Positions 43,417 through 53,213 of a DNA stretch of 64,000 nt are shown piece by piece (the first letter of the stretch is position 1; each line of letters starts with the position of its first letter). Below the pieces are notes generated by a model, which worked only from the letters and a program-made list of their open reading frames with translations, made no database searches and was not told the DNA's origin. Source of the stretch: Niastella populi. GTDB lineage: Bacteria > Bacteroidota > Bacteroidia > Chitinophagales > Chitinophagaceae. The stretch is taken from NCBI RefSeq assembly GCF_002078015.1, contig NZ_LWBP01000056.1, positions 62,001-126,000 of the forward strand. Direction: 5' to 3'. A program made the translations under genes and the position numbers.

Positions 43417-44910
43417 ATGAAGAAAATAACGACATACGCTTTTTTGCTGATGATACTGGCAGGAGCAGTATCGTGCAAAAAATGGCTTTCGCTTAAACCG
43501 CAGAACGGCCTCGTGCGGGACGATTACTGGAAAACAAAAGAACAGGTAGACGCCGCCGTTACCGGAATCTACGCTTCCATGCTGGGAAGCAACTCCGACT
43601 TGTCATTAAGCGAGTACTTTTTCATATGGGGGGAGGCAAGAACCGATATGGTTTCTCCCGGCGTAGCCACCAATGCTTCAGAATACGACATCATAAACCT
43701 GAACATCCTTCCCACCAACGCTTACTGCAGGTGGAGCTCGTTATATCAAACTATCAATTATTGCAATACGGTAATCGATCTGGCGCCTGGTGTTATGAAG
43801 AACGACAACACCTTCACACAGGCACATTTGAACAGAGCGCTGGGTGAAGCACGCACCATAAGAGCACTCATGTATTTTTACCTGGTACGCGTGTTCAGGG
43901 ATGTACCGCTGAAACTGGCCGCCACCACCAGCGATGAAGATATAGCCCCAATGCCCAAAACATCGGGCGACAGTGTTTTACTGCAGGTTGTTGCCGACCT
44001 GAAAGAAGCAGAAAACCAACTGCCCACTACCTATGGAGATAAAAATACAGATAAAGGCCGGGTAACCAGATACACAGCCAACACCATCCTTGCCGATGTG
44101 TACCTTTGGTTGGATAAATACACCGAATGCGTAACCGAATGCGATAAGGTGATCAACTCCGGTAAATTCGGGCTTATCGGCGGCGACTTCGACCTGTTCA
44201 ATGAGCTGCATTATAAAGGCAATTCGAACGAAGGCATTTTCGAACTGCAGTTCGACGCGCAAAAATTGAATCCGTTTTACAATATGCACCTGGCCTCTAC
44301 CCGCCGCTGGGGAGCGGCATCGAACCTGATGGAAGACGTTTTCGGCGTAGACCAGGTTAACGCCATTCCCCTCGTCGACCTTCGGGGAGAAGGCAACGCC
44401 CTTCGAGCCAGTGATCTTACCATCTGGAAATATATTGGCGCCAACAGCGCAGCCAGCAGCCTTCGCTCAGCAGGACAATCGTATGCGCACTGGATATTTT
44501 ACCGTTATGCCGACATTATTTTAATGAAAGCTGAAGCCGTTAACCAGTTGAACGATCCGCAACAGGCAGCCGACCTGGTAAATTTGATCAGAACCCGGGC
44601 GCACGCCTTCGACTTCAACGGCACCCCTAACCCCAATAGCCAGTCGGCGATGGAAAAGTTCATTTTACAGGAACGCCAGCGCGAATTCGCGTTTGAAGGT
44701 AAACGCTGGTTCGATGTGCTGCGCAACGCCAAACGAAATAATTATCAAAACATACAATACCTGATAGATATGGCTGTCATCAGCATACCGCAAGACAGGC
44801 AACAGGCTGCAATTAACAAGTTAAAAGACAACAACTCGCATTACATGCCAATCAATCTCTCCGAAATGCAAGCCAATAAACTACTTGAGCAAAACCCCTT
44901 TTATAAATAA
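43417..44910 (+). CDS. SusD/RagB-type lipoprotein, first of the Fas1 operon
   Basis: A 497-aa SusD homologue with lipobox GAVSC (Cys about residue 20). The N-terminal region KKWLSLKPQNGLVRDDYWKTKEQVDAAVTGIYASML and the middle RALMYFYLVRVFRDVPL are typical. The C-terminal domain carries YRYADIILMKAEAVNQL and LQERQREFAFEGKRWFDVLRNAK. It should cap the SusC encoded immediately upstream and bind the imported glycan. The second FAS1 gene starts 14 bp after its stop, which keeps the operon continuous. Confidence 0.95.
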   Translation: MKKITTYAFLLMILAGAVSCKKWLSLKPQNGLVRDDYWKTKEQVDAAVTGIYASMLGSNSDLSLSEYFFIWGEARTDMVSPGVATNASEYDIINLNILPTNAYCRWSSLYQTINYCNTVIDLAPGVMKNDNTFTQAHLNRALGEARTIRALMYFYLVRVFRDVPLKLAATTSDEDIAPMPKTSGDSVLLQVVADLKEAENQLPTTYGDKNTDKGRVTRYTANTILADVYLWLDKYTECVTECDKVINSGKFGLIGGDFDLFNELHYKGNSNEGIFELQFDAQKLNPFYNMHLASTRRWGAASNLMEDVFGVDQVNAIPLVDLRGEGNALRASDLTIWKYIGANSAASSLRSAGQSYAHWIFYRYADIILMKAEAVNQLNDPQQAADLVNLIRTRAHAFDFNGTPNPNSQSAMEKFILQERQREFAFEGKRWFDVLRNAKRNNYQNIQYLIDMAVISIPQDRQQAAINKLKDNNSHYMPINLSEMQANKLLEQNPFYK

Positions 44911-44924
44911 CTAACCTTATTACC

Positions 44925-46628
44925 ATGAACAATAAAGACATTTTGCAGTTGCTTGTTTGCGGGTTGATGATTGCGGCACTTGCCATCTTCGGTTGCAAAA
45001 AAGTGGATTATAGCCCCGGCACCACAAGCGATGTGAACATTACAGGATACCTGGAAAAGTATTCCGACTCATTCTCCCTTTTCAAACAAATACTCGACCG
45101 TACCGAAACATCAGACTTTTTAAACGCCTATGGTGCGTACACCTGTTTCGCACCTACCAATAGCGGCGTAAAAACATGGCTTGCCAAGATAGGCGCCGCC
45201 AGCGTGGAAGCGGCCGATTTGAACAAGCTGAAAGACATGGTAAAATTTCACCTGTTAACCGATACCATTACTACCGCCTCCTTTAAAGACGGCAAACTGC
45301 CAGTACCCACTATGTTCGGACAGTTTCTGGTAACCGGTGTATCGAACGAAGGCGGCAGCTCGAGCTATACCATTAACCGCCAGTCGCTGGTAACGCAATC
45401 AAATATAAAAGTAGGGAATGGTTATATCCATCAGCTGAACAGGGTGCTGGAACCCTCTACACTAACCATTGCGCAACAACTGGAAGCCAAACCCGAGTAC
45501 ACGATCTTTGTGGAGGCCCTTAAAGAAACCGGGTTTTATACGTTGCTGAATACAGTAGACCCCGACACCACCAAACGCTGGATGACCGTAATGGCCGAAA
45601 GCAACACTGCCCTGGCCGACAGCGGCATTAACAACTATGCCCAATTGAAAGACCGGTACAATAATACAGGTAATGCCGCCAATACCAACGACAGTTTGCA
45701 CATGTATGTTGCCTATCATATTTTGACCGGCGTAAAATTCCTGGGCGATATCATTAACGCTCCTTCTCATACCACGCTGGAGCCCCAGGAAGTGATTTCT
45801 ATAGAACTCATAAACCAAAACGTAGTACTTAACCAGGTAGAATTTAATGGTGTAACTGAAACCGGCGTTACCATCAACCGGCCCGTCAGCGATAATGCCG
45901 CAACGAACGGGGTATGGCACGATGCCAAAGCACATTTTACCGTAAAGTACCGGAAACCAACAGCCGTGTTTTGGGATGTATCAACCTTCCCTGAAATTCT
46001 GAAACTGCCGGCATACTATCAAAAACAAAGCTATACCTGGCGGCGCCAAAGCGAAGCTGATGAGCCATTTAAAGAAATTACGTGGGGCTGGGGCTCACTG
46101 GCAAGCACAAATATCTTCACCTATAGCTACAGCACCACTTCCAGCTTAACAAGATATGCTGTGAACAACGATGTGAACCAGTTGCCGTTGGGTTTGCCCG
46201 CCCGGCCAACGTGGTGGGAAATGACAACACCTGCTATCATAAAAGGCAAATACAAAGTATGGATGTGTTACTCACGCAGCAAACAATCGAGCAGCTCTAA
46301 TAACCTTTGCCAGGTATCGGTGAACGGCGACCTGATGCCCCGAACCATGAACTTTACCGACCTCAGGCCAAAAGGCAGCGATGCCGAACTGGAAGCGATC
46401 GGCTGGAAACAATATACTGAAGTCAGGGCTTACAATACAGATTCCAACTACGCCGGCCGGCTCGTAGGCACCTATGAGTTTAAAACAACCCAGCGCCAAA
46501 CCATTCGCATAACGAACCTGACCGGTACCCAGAACAACAACTTCCTCGATATGATCCATTTTATTCCCATTGATGACAACCAGGTATGGCCGAAGTTCAA
46601 AACAGATGGCACCAAAACTTATCAATAG
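44925..46628 (+). CDS. FAS1 lipoprotein with two FAS1 domains and a C-terminal beta-sandwich domain
   Basis: A lipoprotein of 567 aa (lipobox AIFGC, Cys about residue 24). FAS1 unit 1 spans about 40-175 (DFLNAYGAYTCFAPTNSGVKTWL ... YIHQLNRVLEPSTL). FAS1 unit 2 spans about 180-340 (EYTIFVEALKETGFYTLLN). The last 220 residues (345-567) form a separate beta-rich domain with many Trp and Tyr residues (WWEMTTPAIIKGKYKVWMCYS, QTIRITNLTGTQNNNFLDMIHFIPI). The closing segment, a strand followed by a buried Asp and another strand, resembles the end of CBM6/CBM35-type jelly rolls, but this is a visual impression; it may correspond to a DUF5108-like domain. Position between SusD and another FAS1 gene suggests a surface glycan-binding protein. 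Confidence 0.87.
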   Translation: MNNKDILQLLVCGLMIAALAIFGCKKVDYSPGTTSDVNITGYLEKYSDSFSLFKQILDRTETSDFLNAYGAYTCFAPTNSGVKTWLAKIGAASVEAADLNKLKDMVKFHLLTDTITTASFKDGKLPVPTMFGQFLVTGVSNEGGSSSYTINRQSLVTQSNIKVGNGYIHQLNRVLEPSTLTIAQQLEAKPEYTIFVEALKETGFYTLLNTVDPDTTKRWMTVMAESNTALADSGINNYAQLKDRYNNTGNAANTNDSLHMYVAYHILTGVKFLGDIINAPSHTTLEPQEVISIELINQNVVLNQVEFNGVTETGVTINRPVSDNAATNGVWHDAKAHFTVKYRKPTAVFWDVSTFPEILKLPAYYQKQSYTWRRQSEADEPFKEITWGWGSLASTNIFTYSYSTTSSLTRYAVNNDVNQLPLGLPARPTWWEMTTPAIIKGKYKVWMCYSRSKQSSSSNNLCQVSVNGDLMPRTMNFTDLRPKGSDAELEAIGWKQYTEVRAYNTDSNYAGRLVGTYEFKTTQRQTIRITNLTGTQNNNFLDMIHFIPIDDNQVWPKFKTDGTKTYQ

Positions 46629-46657
46629 GAATAACGGCAGCAAAAGAACAGACAAGC

Positions 46658-48118
46658 ATGAACTATAAAAATGACAAAATGCGTAAAAGTTTATATACAA
46701 TTCTTTTTGCAGGCACGCTTGCTTCCATGGGGCCGGCCGGCTGCAAAAAGTGGGACGATCACAATGCCATTACCGACGAAGCGCTTACCAGTACACTGTT
46801 TGAACAAATAAGCGCTGATACGTCGCTCAGCCGTTTTACCGAACTGCTTTCCAAAAGCGGCTATGATAAACTGCTTTCTTCCTCAATAACATATACCGTA
46901 TATGCACCCGATAATGCCGCACTGGCCAACCTCGATGCTGCTATCGTAAATGACACAACCCAATTACGCAGGTTTGTAGGCAATCATATTGGCCTCCTAA
47001 CTTACCTTACCAGCGCCACATCCGCCACGCAACGGATTGCTATGGTAAACGGTAAATACCATAATATACTTGGCGCCACAATCGAAAACGCGGATATCAA
47101 ACGCCCCGATCAACGGGCCAAAAACGGCGTGTTCCATATCATAAACAAAATGCTGCCGGCTCTGAACAACTGCTGGGAAGCCTTAACCACAAACAGTGCC
47201 ATTCCTTCTGCACAGAAAAATTACCTGTTATCGCTATTCATGAAGATCTATGATACGTCAAATGCGGTACAAACCGGAGTAAACCCCACTACGGGCGAAC
47301 CTGTGTATCAACCGGGCACTGACTCGGTTATGACCAACAGGTTCTGGCGAAGCGTATATGACTTAACGGATGAAAGCAAGCAATACACTTTTTTTGTACT
47401 TGCAGATACTGCCTGGAACTCGGAAACAGTAAAGTTCAGCCCTTACTATACATCGGCAGATTCACTATCAACTGCTTCCCTTGCCAAATGGTATGTTGTA
47501 AAGGACTTCGCTTTTGAGGGTGCTTATAACCAGGCTACCCTTCCCGATACCCTGGTATCGAAGTCGAATGTAAAAGTGCCTGTCGACAAATCGGCTATCG
47601 TGCAAACCATTACAACCAGCAACGGCGTAATATATATTATGAAGAAAATGGCGGTTCCGCCGGAAAATAAAATACAGCAGTTTGTGATCCAGGGCGAAGA
47701 CTATTACGGCACCAGCATTGATAAAAGAGGGAACACGTACTTCCGCGACCGCTATAACTCACTTACACAACTCGATTTCAGGGATGTTTTGGTATATAAT
47801 CACGGCGTATCTTCCTTTAGCATAAACTATCGCATTTTCAATGTGCCAAGTATGAAGTACAAAGCTTACTGGGTGGCATTGAACGATTTTCAAAGCGCTT
47901 CTTTCAACCAAAAGCTTGCAATCGATACGTCCACTTCCACTACGCTTGCGTACAAAGCTGTACCTCCCAATACTTATAGTGAGATGTATGTAGGCGACGT
48001 TACAATCGATACGTTTAGAAACATGCTTAACGTTTACCTGGTTGGAGCAGCCAGTACCTCAGCTGCAGCCAATCCACTGGTATGTGATTATATAAGGCTT
48101 GAACCGAATTTTCAATAG
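46658..48118 (+). CDS. FAS1 lipoprotein with C-terminal beta-sandwich, paralogue of the preceding gene
   Basis: The frame is open from 46586, but that would overlap the previous gene and precede the signal peptide by 24 codons. The ATG at 46658 (MNYKNDKMRKSLYTILFAGTLASMGPAGC) is preferred, and 46679 is an alternative. A lipobox-like GPAGC (Cys about residue 28) is followed by FAS1 unit 1 (about 35-170, TYTVYAPDNAALANL ... GVFHIINKMLPAL) and unit 2 (about 175-340, QYTFFVLADTAW ... GVIYIMKKM). A C-terminal beta domain of about 140 residues starts IQQFVIQGEDYYGTS and ends LVCDYIRLEPNFQ. Its last strand again looks like a CBM6/35-type ending. It is 6 bp from the next SusC gene, so co-translation is likely. 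Confidence 0.86.
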   Translation: MNYKNDKMRKSLYTILFAGTLASMGPAGCKKWDDHNAITDEALTSTLFEQISADTSLSRFTELLSKSGYDKLLSSSITYTVYAPDNAALANLDAAIVNDTTQLRRFVGNHIGLLTYLTSATSATQRIAMVNGKYHNILGATIENADIKRPDQRAKNGVFHIINKMLPALNNCWEALTTNSAIPSAQKNYLLSLFMKIYDTSNAVQTGVNPTTGEPVYQPGTDSVMTNRFWRSVYDLTDESKQYTFFVLADTAWNSETVKFSPYYTSADSLSTASLAKWYVVKDFAFEGAYNQATLPDTLVSKSNVKVPVDKSAIVQTITTSNGVIYIMKKMAVPPENKIQQFVIQGEDYYGTSIDKRGNTYFRDRYNSLTQLDFRDVLVYNHGVSSFSINYRIFNVPSMKYKAYWVALNDFQSASFNQKLAIDTSTSTTLAYKAVPPNTYSEMYVGDVTIDTFRNMLNVYLVGAASTSAAANPLVCDYIRLEPNFQ

Positions 48119-48124
48119 TGATAC

Positions 48125-51100
48125 ATGAATAAGCAACTATATATCAAAACGATGCTAAAAGTAAAATACCTATTGCCTGTTTCGCTGTTTGTTTGCGCTA
48201 CCGGCATAGCAGCGGCCCAGCAAGACCCTGCCATAAAAGACGACACAAAAACCCAAGACACCATCACAATCTCCCGCGCCGTTAAAGGAGTTACAGTAAC
48301 GGGTAAGATCACTGATGCCATTACGGGAAAACCCGCTCCCGGAATCAGGGTACAGGTGGGAAACTTTTCCGCAGTCATAACCGATGATAACGGCAACTTT
48401 AGCCTGCCGGTACCTTCCTACAATTCCACTTTACAGATTAGCGGTGAAGGATATGATCTCCGGTTTGTTCCCCTGCAGGGAAAAAAAGAAATAACCGTAG
48501 CCCTGCTCGATGAGTCACATGAATCAATACATGAAACTATCAATACATCCACCGGTCTGCAAATAAAGAGAAACCTTACGGCATCTGTAGCGTCGCACCA
48601 TGTAAATGGTATGGCGTTGCCAACCGAAACAGCCGATGCATTGCTGCAGGGCCGCGTTGCCGGGCTGAACGTAGTACGCCGTTCAGGTTTGCAGGGTGCC
48701 GGTGCCAATTTGTTCATGCGTGGTTACAATTCGCTGTACGCAACCAACAAACCATTGATCGTGGTCGACAACCTGCTGTTTGATGCCAATGAATATGGGC
48801 AAAGCATAATCGCCAACAATTACACGAATCCGTTTTCCCTGATCGACCTGAAAGATGTAGACAACATTACCGTGTTACCCGATGCGTCTTCCATCTACGG
48901 AACCAAAGGCGCTAATGGCGCTATCATTATTACCACCTCGCGCCCAAAATCACAGGCCACCAGGATTGACTTTGCAGCCTATACAGGTATTAACCAGGCG
49001 CCGGAAGCCCTGCCGGTGATGAATGCCGCCGACTACCGGATATACCTGTCTGAACTTTTGCAAAGCCGGGGTTTAACAAGCAGCCAGATAGCAGCTCTAC
49101 CCTATATGAACGATGATCCGTCGGCCGATACCTACAGCATGTACCATTTCAATACGAACTGGCAAAAAAAAGTATTTCAAAACAGCCTCGCCAACAACTA
49201 CTTTCTAAAAGTGACCGGAGGTGATAACATTGCCATGTACGGTTTAAGCGTTGGCTATATGAAAAACCAGGGCATCATAAACGAAACCGATCTCAGTCGC
49301 TTTAACATGCGTTTCAATGCCGAGTTCAACTTCACCAAAAAGTTCACCGGTTTTGCCAATCTTTCGCTCACCTACAATGAGCAGAATATGAAAGACCAGG
49401 GCATGGCCGATAAAACAGCCCCGGTATTCCTGTCCCTGGTAAAATCGCCCTTCCTGCACGATCATGACGTAGACAGTAAAGGCGTTGAAAGCCCCAACCT
49501 GGCCGACACCGATCCGTTTGGAATAAGCAACCCTGCCGCCATTATTAAAAACATGAAGGCATACAACAAATATTACCGCTTTATGGGTACGGTAGGGTTC
49601 AGGTACAAACTGCCAGCTCATTTAACTGCCAGCACCATGATGGGCGTGGTATTTGATAAAATACGCGAAAATATCTTTGTGCCCTCTGTAGGTGCTGCCA
49701 AAGACACGTTAAGTAATGCAGTAGCCGATAACCGGTTGGGAACCCAGGTAAAACGCCTGTTCAGCATATATAACGATTCGCGGCTGGAATACAACCGGAA
49801 CTTTACCGGGGCACATAAATTTACCGCTATGGCCGGGATCCGCTTTCAGCATAACCGGGCTGAGCAGGATTATGCCCTTGGTTTCAACTCTGCCACGGAC
49901 GACCTCGTAAATGTGCAAAACGGCGTAAATGCATTGCGTCAGGTTGGCGGTGGTATCGGTGTGTGGAACTGGATCAACACCTACGTAAATGCCGAATACA
50001 ATTACCACGACAAATATTTCCTGAGCTTTAATATGGCTATGGATGCATCCTCCCGTTTTGGCAAACAGGCTGCGGGGGGCATGAAACTGAGCGGTCATCC
50101 GTTTGCATTAATGCCATCCATCGGCGCAGCGTGGCTGATCTCTTCTGAAAACTTTATGGCCCATTCTCCCATCAACGTGTTAAAGCTTCGTGCTACATAT
50201 GGCATTTCAGGTAACGATGATATCGGTAATTATACCAGCCGCAAAACCTATAGTTCGCAAAACCTGCTGGGCATGCAGGGACTTGTGCGCAATGGCATTG
50301 CCAACCCCGCTTTGCAATGGGAAACCGTGCATAAACTAAATGCCGGTATCGATGTGGCATTCCTTAACGAACGTGCCGGCATAACCGTAGATGTTTTCCG
50401 GTCGCGCACAACCAACATGCTGACATATGAAGAACTGGGCACCGCCACGGGTTTCAGTACCATTCTTACCAATAATGGAAGCATGAAAAACACGGGTATT
50501 GAAGTAAGCGCCAACTACCGTATTTTAAATAAAACGGCCCTCAAATGGGATCTTGGTGTAGTGGCAAGCACGTATAAGAACAGGATCGGCTCTGTACCCA
50601 ATGAACAATTCATCACCAACTATGCCGGGGCCGCTATCTTAACCGCCAATGGCCAGGCCGCCAACCAGTTCTACGGATATGTAGCACAGGGAGTATACGC
50701 AACCGATGCAGATGCGGCGGCAGCCGGTTTAAAAAAGAAGAACTATGATGGCACCTATAGCTCCTTCAGCGGCGGTGATATAATATTCCTCGACAGGGAC
50801 AATAATCAGATTATTGATGAGAACGACCGCCAGGTCATAGGCAATCCCAACCCCGCATTTACCGGTGGCATTTCTAACCGCATCATTTGGAAGCGACTCG
50901 AATTGAATACACTGTTCACCTTCAGCCATGGAAATGATGTATACAATTACCTCCGTTACCGGCTCGAAGCCGGAAACGGTGTAGAGAACCAGCTTACCAG
51001 CCTGAATAACAGGTGGCGCAGCAACGGGCAGGTAACCAATACGCCAAGAGCAAACTGGGGCGACCCAATGGGTAACAGCCGGTTCAGCAACCGGTGGATC

Positions 51101-51340
51101 GAAGATGGATCTTACTTCCGCCTGCGGAGCGTTTCACTGCAATATTACATTCCCGTTAAAAACGCCATGGTACATAACGCTACCGTATATGTCAGCGGCA
51201 CCAACCTGTTCACGTTAACCAGATACAAAGGCTTTGATCCGGAATTCAGCGCCGGCTCCAGCTTATTTGTACAGGGTATCGACACCGGCCTTGACCCATT
51301 GTTCAGAAGCGTTACCGTGGGCATTCGTATTGGACTTTAA
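48125..51340 (+). CDS. SusC-type TonB-dependent receptor, second of the Fas1 operon, divergent TonB-box region
   Basis: A SusC homologue of 1071 aa. A signal peptide ends GIAAAQ (about residue 33; an alternative Met at 48152 shortens it). The carboxypeptidase-regulatory-like domain (GVTVTGKITDAITGKPAPGIRVQV) is normal. The segment after it reads HESIHETINTSTGLQIKRNLTASVASHHV, lacking the usual V-V-x-G-Y-G TonB-box pattern. The plug is likewise divergent (PLIVVDNLLFDANEYG, ITVLPDASSIYGTKGANGAIIITTS), with KDAA replaced by PDAS. The barrel is complete and ends VTVGIRIGL. It is paired with the SusD gene 17 bp downstream. The changes may mean altered coupling to TonB; the length argues against decay. 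Confidence 0.94.
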   Translation: MNKQLYIKTMLKVKYLLPVSLFVCATGIAAAQQDPAIKDDTKTQDTITISRAVKGVTVTGKITDAITGKPAPGIRVQVGNFSAVITDDNGNFSLPVPSYNSTLQISGEGYDLRFVPLQGKKEITVALLDESHESIHETINTSTGLQIKRNLTASVASHHVNGMALPTETADALLQGRVAGLNVVRRSGLQGAGANLFMRGYNSLYATNKPLIVVDNLLFDANEYGQSIIANNYTNPFSLIDLKDVDNITVLPDASSIYGTKGANGAIIITTSRPKSQATRIDFAAYTGINQAPEALPVMNAADYRIYLSELLQSRGLTSSQIAALPYMNDDPSADTYSMYHFNTNWQKKVFQNSLANNYFLKVTGGDNIAMYGLSVGYMKNQGIINETDLSRFNMRFNAEFNFTKKFTGFANLSLTYNEQNMKDQGMADKTAPVFLSLVKSPFLHDHDVDSKGVESPNLADTDPFGISNPAAIIKNMKAYNKYYRFMGTVGFRYKLPAHLTASTMMGVVFDKIRENIFVPSVGAAKDTLSNAVADNRLGTQVKRLFSIYNDSRLEYNRNFTGAHKFTAMAGIRFQHNRAEQDYALGFNSATDDLVNVQNGVNALRQVGGGIGVWNWINTYVNAEYNYHDKYFLSFNMAMDASSRFGKQAAGGMKLSGHPFALMPSIGAAWLISSENFMAHSPINVLKLRATYGISGNDDIGNYTSRKTYSSQNLLGMQGLVRNGIANPALQWETVHKLNAGIDVAFLNERAGITVDVFRSRTTNMLTYEELGTATGFSTILTNNGSMKNTGIEVSANYRILNKTALKWDLGVVASTYKNRIGSVPNEQFITNYAGAAILTANGQAANQFYGYVAQGVYATDADAAAAGLKKKNYDGTYSSFSGGDIIFLDRDNNQIIDENDRQVIGNPNPAFTGGISNRIIWKRLELNTLFTFSHGNDVYNYLRYRLEAGNGVENQLTSLNNRWRSNGQVTNTPRANWGDPMGNSRFSNRWIEDGSYFRLRSVSLQYYIPVKNAMVHNATVYVSGTNLFTLTRYKGFDPEFSAGSSLFVQGIDTGLDPLFRSVTVGIRIGL

Positions 51341-51357
51341 TCCCAACAATAAGCAGT

Positions 51358-53154
51358 ATGAAAAAAAATAAACTTACCATATACTCTACAATTGCAAGCA
51401 TGAAGATGTTTATTATAAAGCCCATAGCAATGGCCGTTTTTGCAATTGCAGGACTGGCCTCATGTTCAAAGGTACTGGATGTAAAACCGGAAGACGAACT
51501 GGATGAAAGCGACATGTATCGAAACGTGTACGATGCCGATGCCGCTGTTATCGGGATCTATGGAAAATTTGTTGGCCTGGCCGAACGTTATGTATTGCTG
51601 AATGAACTGCGGGCCGATATGCTCGATTGCACGCTGAACGCCGATGAAAACCTGCGGCAATTAAACACCCATGCGGTCACTGCCACTAATCCCTATGCCA
51701 CCCCCCGTCCGTTTTACGAAGTGATCATCAATTGCAACGATGTATTGAAGCATTTTAGCATCATGCGTGCAGAAAACAAATTGAAGGATGCCGAATACCA
51801 GCAACGCTATGCCGATGTGGCCTTCATTCGTTCGTTTTTGTACCTGCAGTTAGGCATCCATTATGGTGAAATACCTTATGTTACCGATGCGCTGTCAAAT
51901 ATCAACGACGTGAACGATGCATCGAAATTCCCACGCCTGCCGTTCAACACGCTGCTCGACAGTTTGATCAGTTTTACTGAAGGCGTTTCCTTCAAAGACG
52001 AATATCCGGGCGGCACCAACCTGAACGTAACGGTAGACGGCTACCCCACAGCTAAATGGTTTATCAACAAAAAACTTCTGTTGGGCGACCTTCACCTTTG
52101 GAAAGGCAACTATATACAGGCTGCCAGCTGGTACCGGCAGGTAATGGAAACCGGTACGGTAGGAACCGTTAACGGGTCGTACTATTCAATGTACAAACTG
52201 GGTTGGGACAGCAACGGCGATATTGACCATTATATTTCCTATTCCCGTGCCGGCGACGCTTCCACGCTGGTTACCACTTCGCAATGGCGCATCATGTTTG
52301 AACAGGCCATGAACACCGAAGGGTTCAGAAGAGAATGGGTTTGGGCCATTCCGTTCGACAATAAATTCAAACCGGAAAATCCTTTTGTTAAAATATTTTC
52401 GCCCATTGGCGGTAGTTACCTGGTGCAGCCGTCCCAAGAGGCTATTGATATGTGGAACAATGAACAGCAACGCCCGGCACAGGGCACGCCCGGCATTCCT
52501 TATGACGCACGCGGCCAGTTATCGTGGAAACTCATTAACGGGCAGCCCGTTGTAATGAAGTACCTGTACAACTATATTAACAACAGTACCAATTTACCTA
52601 TAACTGTGCTGCAAAAAGACAGTAAATGGTTCCTGTTCCGCCAAACGCATCTGCACCTTCGTTTCGCAGAAGCAGCCAACCGCGCCGGCCGTTATCTCCT
52701 GGCCTGGGGTTTGTTTAATTCGGGTATCGGCGGAGCTTATCCTGCACCCACCAGCAACGTAACCGATTATCAAAATACTTTATGGGATGTGTATCCCTTT
52801 AATTTCGACGCCCGAAACAGCGGCAGCACCGGCGTTCCCTATTACCGGTCCGACTGGTACCGAAATATCGGCATCAGGGCAAGGGCTAACCTGGTGAATT
52901 ACGAGGTGAATAGCGCCGACAGCCTCACTTCCATTGAAACCGGTCTAATAAATGAATGCGGTTTGGAAAATGGGTTTGAAGGCACCCGCTGGCCCGACCT
53001 CCTGCGTGTAGCGATGCGCCGCGACGACCCATCGTTTATCGCTGACAAAATATATAATAAACTGATCAAATCAGGTATCTCGTCTGCTTATGCCGATCAG
53101 GCCAGGGCAAAACTTATGAGAAAAGACTGGTACCTGCCTTTTGTCTGGCAATAA
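51358..53154 (+). CDS. SusD/RagB-type lipoprotein, second of the Fas1 operon
   Basis: A 598-aa SusD homologue, about 100 residues longer than the other three. The lipobox is GLASC (Cys about residue 36 from the first ATG). A start at 51400 (MKMFIIKPIAMAVFAIAG) would give a tighter signal peptide and cannot be excluded. The N-terminal segment KVLDVKPEDELDESDMYRNVYDADAAVIGIYGKFVGL is typical. The central part (300-450) carries an insert including SYSRAGDASTLVTTSQWRIMFEQAM. The C-terminal domain ends LINECGLENGFEGTRWPDLLRVAMRR and KDWYLPFVWQ. It closes the operon and is followed by a strong terminator. Confidence 0.93.
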   Translation: MKKNKLTIYSTIASMKMFIIKPIAMAVFAIAGLASCSKVLDVKPEDELDESDMYRNVYDADAAVIGIYGKFVGLAERYVLLNELRADMLDCTLNADENLRQLNTHAVTATNPYATPRPFYEVIINCNDVLKHFSIMRAENKLKDAEYQQRYADVAFIRSFLYLQLGIHYGEIPYVTDALSNINDVNDASKFPRLPFNTLLDSLISFTEGVSFKDEYPGGTNLNVTVDGYPTAKWFINKKLLLGDLHLWKGNYIQAASWYRQVMETGTVGTVNGSYYSMYKLGWDSNGDIDHYISYSRAGDASTLVTTSQWRIMFEQAMNTEGFRREWVWAIPFDNKFKPENPFVKIFSPIGGSYLVQPSQEAIDMWNNEQQRPAQGTPGIPYDARGQLSWKLINGQPVVMKYLYNYINNSTNLPITVLQKDSKWFLFRQTHLHLRFAEAANRAGRYLLAWGLFNSGIGGAYPAPTSNVTDYQNTLWDVYPFNFDARNSGSTGVPYYRSDWYRNIGIRARANLVNYEVNSADSLTSIETGLINECGLENGFEGTRWPDLLRVAMRRDDPSFIADKIYNKLIKSGISSAYADQARAKLMRKDWYLPFVWQ

Positions 53155-53186
53155 TAAATTATCTTAAATTATCCCGTTAAAACAAA

Positions 53187-53213
53187 GGGCCTCCTTTCGG
53201 GGAGGCTTTTTTT
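53187..53213 (+). terminator. Intrinsic terminator of the Fas1/SusCD operon
   Basis: Stem gcctcc (53189-53194) pairs with ggaggc (53201-53206) around tttcgg and is followed by seven T residues. It lies 33 bp after the last SusD stop. The remaining 230 bp to the convergent GH43 gene hold no gene or obvious motif. Confidence 0.85.

Noticed and set aside
46586-46657. N-terminal extension of the third FAS1 gene
   Set aside because: It overlaps the preceding gene out of frame and would place 24 residues before the lipoprotein signal peptide.
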